Shown: positions 63,673-64,000 of the stretch, piece after piece
Layout: every line of letters starts with the position of its first letter
Numbering within the stretch: the first letter of the stretch is position 1
Origin: Amia ocellicauda
Taxonomy: Eukaryota; Chordata; Actinopteri; Amiiformes; Amiidae
Reading direction: 5' to 3'
DNA length: 64,000 bases
NCBI RefSeq assembly: GCF_036373705.1
Contig: NC_089863.1
Location: forward strand, 1,345,001-1,409,000
Translations under genes and position numbers: made by a program
The notes under the pieces: generated by a model
Database searches by the model: none
What the model saw: only the letters and a program-made list of their open reading frames with translations
Told to the model about the DNA's origin: nothing

Positions 63673-63770
63673 GTACAGGGGGCTGCAGTGAGCAACAGTC
63701 GCCTCGTGCGCTGCGGTGCGCGTGCAGCCAGGAACCCGCACGGCGGAGCGCGCGCCGCTGTGGCCCTGCG

Positions 63771-63806
63771 TGACTCAGCAGGACAGGCCGGTGACGTGAC
63801 TCAGCA
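63771..63806 (+). promoter_or_regulatory. Pair of TGACTCAGCA elements (MAF/NRF2-type)
   Basis: TGACTCAGCA occurs at 63771-63780 and again at 63797-63806, exactly 26 bases apart, in a GC-rich segment. The sequence fits the MAF recognition element TGCTGAGTCA and the antioxidant-response core TGACNNNGC. Confidence 0.5.
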
Positions 63807-63906
63807 GCGCAGCGCAGCGCAGTCAGCTCCTCTGCGGCCGTGCAGTCCGGTCCGGTCCAGGGTGTGTGTCGGAGAGCCGCAGCGCAATGCCACCACTTTC
63901 AATCGC

Positions 63907-63950
<44 letters not shown>

Positions 63951-64000
63951 GTCGTGCTTGCCGTGCGTTACGTGCTGCTCATTTCGTGCTTCAGTCAGTC

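Larger units (their letters stand above)
62791..64000. other. Intron 1 of the MGNSC gene
   Basis: Contains a CT-rich stretch (62985-63190), unique sequence, a GATGGT repeat, a GC-rich part with two AP-1/MAF-type sites and a (TC)n run at 63909-63946. Confidence 0.4.

Noticed and set aside
63468-63695. Poly-histidine protein on the minus strand
   Set aside because: It is the GATGGT repeat read in reverse.

Overview
The window is vertebrate nuclear DNA: genes are split into short exons with GT-AG introns, and the host genes and transposons are those of a ray-finned fish. A CR1-type LINE tail, a Tc1 element with fish-type ends and several V-SINE/LINE-like tails support this. A non-teleost ray-finned fish (gar, bowfin or sturgeon-like) is possible, but that is inference. 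No bacterial, plasmid or CRISPR features are present. Very large amounts of micro-, mini- and satellite DNA fill the introns and spacers and give rise to most of the long open frames.

Layout: (1) 1-3.4 kb, last exons and 3'UTR of a PI3-kinase catalytic subunit most like PIK3CA, plus strand. (2) 3.7-13.9 kb, transferrin receptor 2 (tfr2), minus strand, convergent with the kinase gene; its first intron carries a LINE 3' end, a possible solo LTR and a tRNA-like SINE. (3) 14.05-27.9 kb, ctc1 (CST telomere complex), minus strand, 24 exons reconstructed in frame (about 1291 residues). (4) 28-30.2 kb, transposon-rich spacer (deleted Tc1 element, CR1 fragment). (5) 30.2-34.7 kb, chrne, the muscle acetylcholine receptor epsilon subunit, minus strand, 12 exons, 531 residues. 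(6) 34.7-39.5 kb, spacer with a 3-kb pentamer array. (7) 39.56-41.14 kb, a small unrecognised Pro/Ser-rich gene, plus strand. (8) 42.0-44 kb, gltpd2, a glycolipid-transfer-domain protein, plus strand. (9) 44.8-49.9 kb, a 5.1-kb minisatellite. (10) 50.8-53.7 kb, a zona pellucida ZP3-like gene, plus strand. (11) 57.2-61.4 kb, a 33-bp satellite. (12) 61.8-64 kb, a GC-rich promoter and the first coding exon of an unrecognised MGNSC-start protein.

The genes do not form one pathway. ctc1, chrne and gltpd2 all lie on human 17p13, so this part looks like an old conserved block; PIK3CA (3q26) and TFR2 (7q22) do not. The most unusual pattern is that several minisatellites begin exactly at exon edges and carry copies of a real splice junction: tfr2 exon 2 donor, ctc1 exon 8 donor, ctc1 exon 12 acceptor and gltpd2 exon 2 donor, with weaker cases at the kinase gene and zp3. 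All exon coordinates were read by eye from splice signals, frame and remembered family sequences; no alignment was run.
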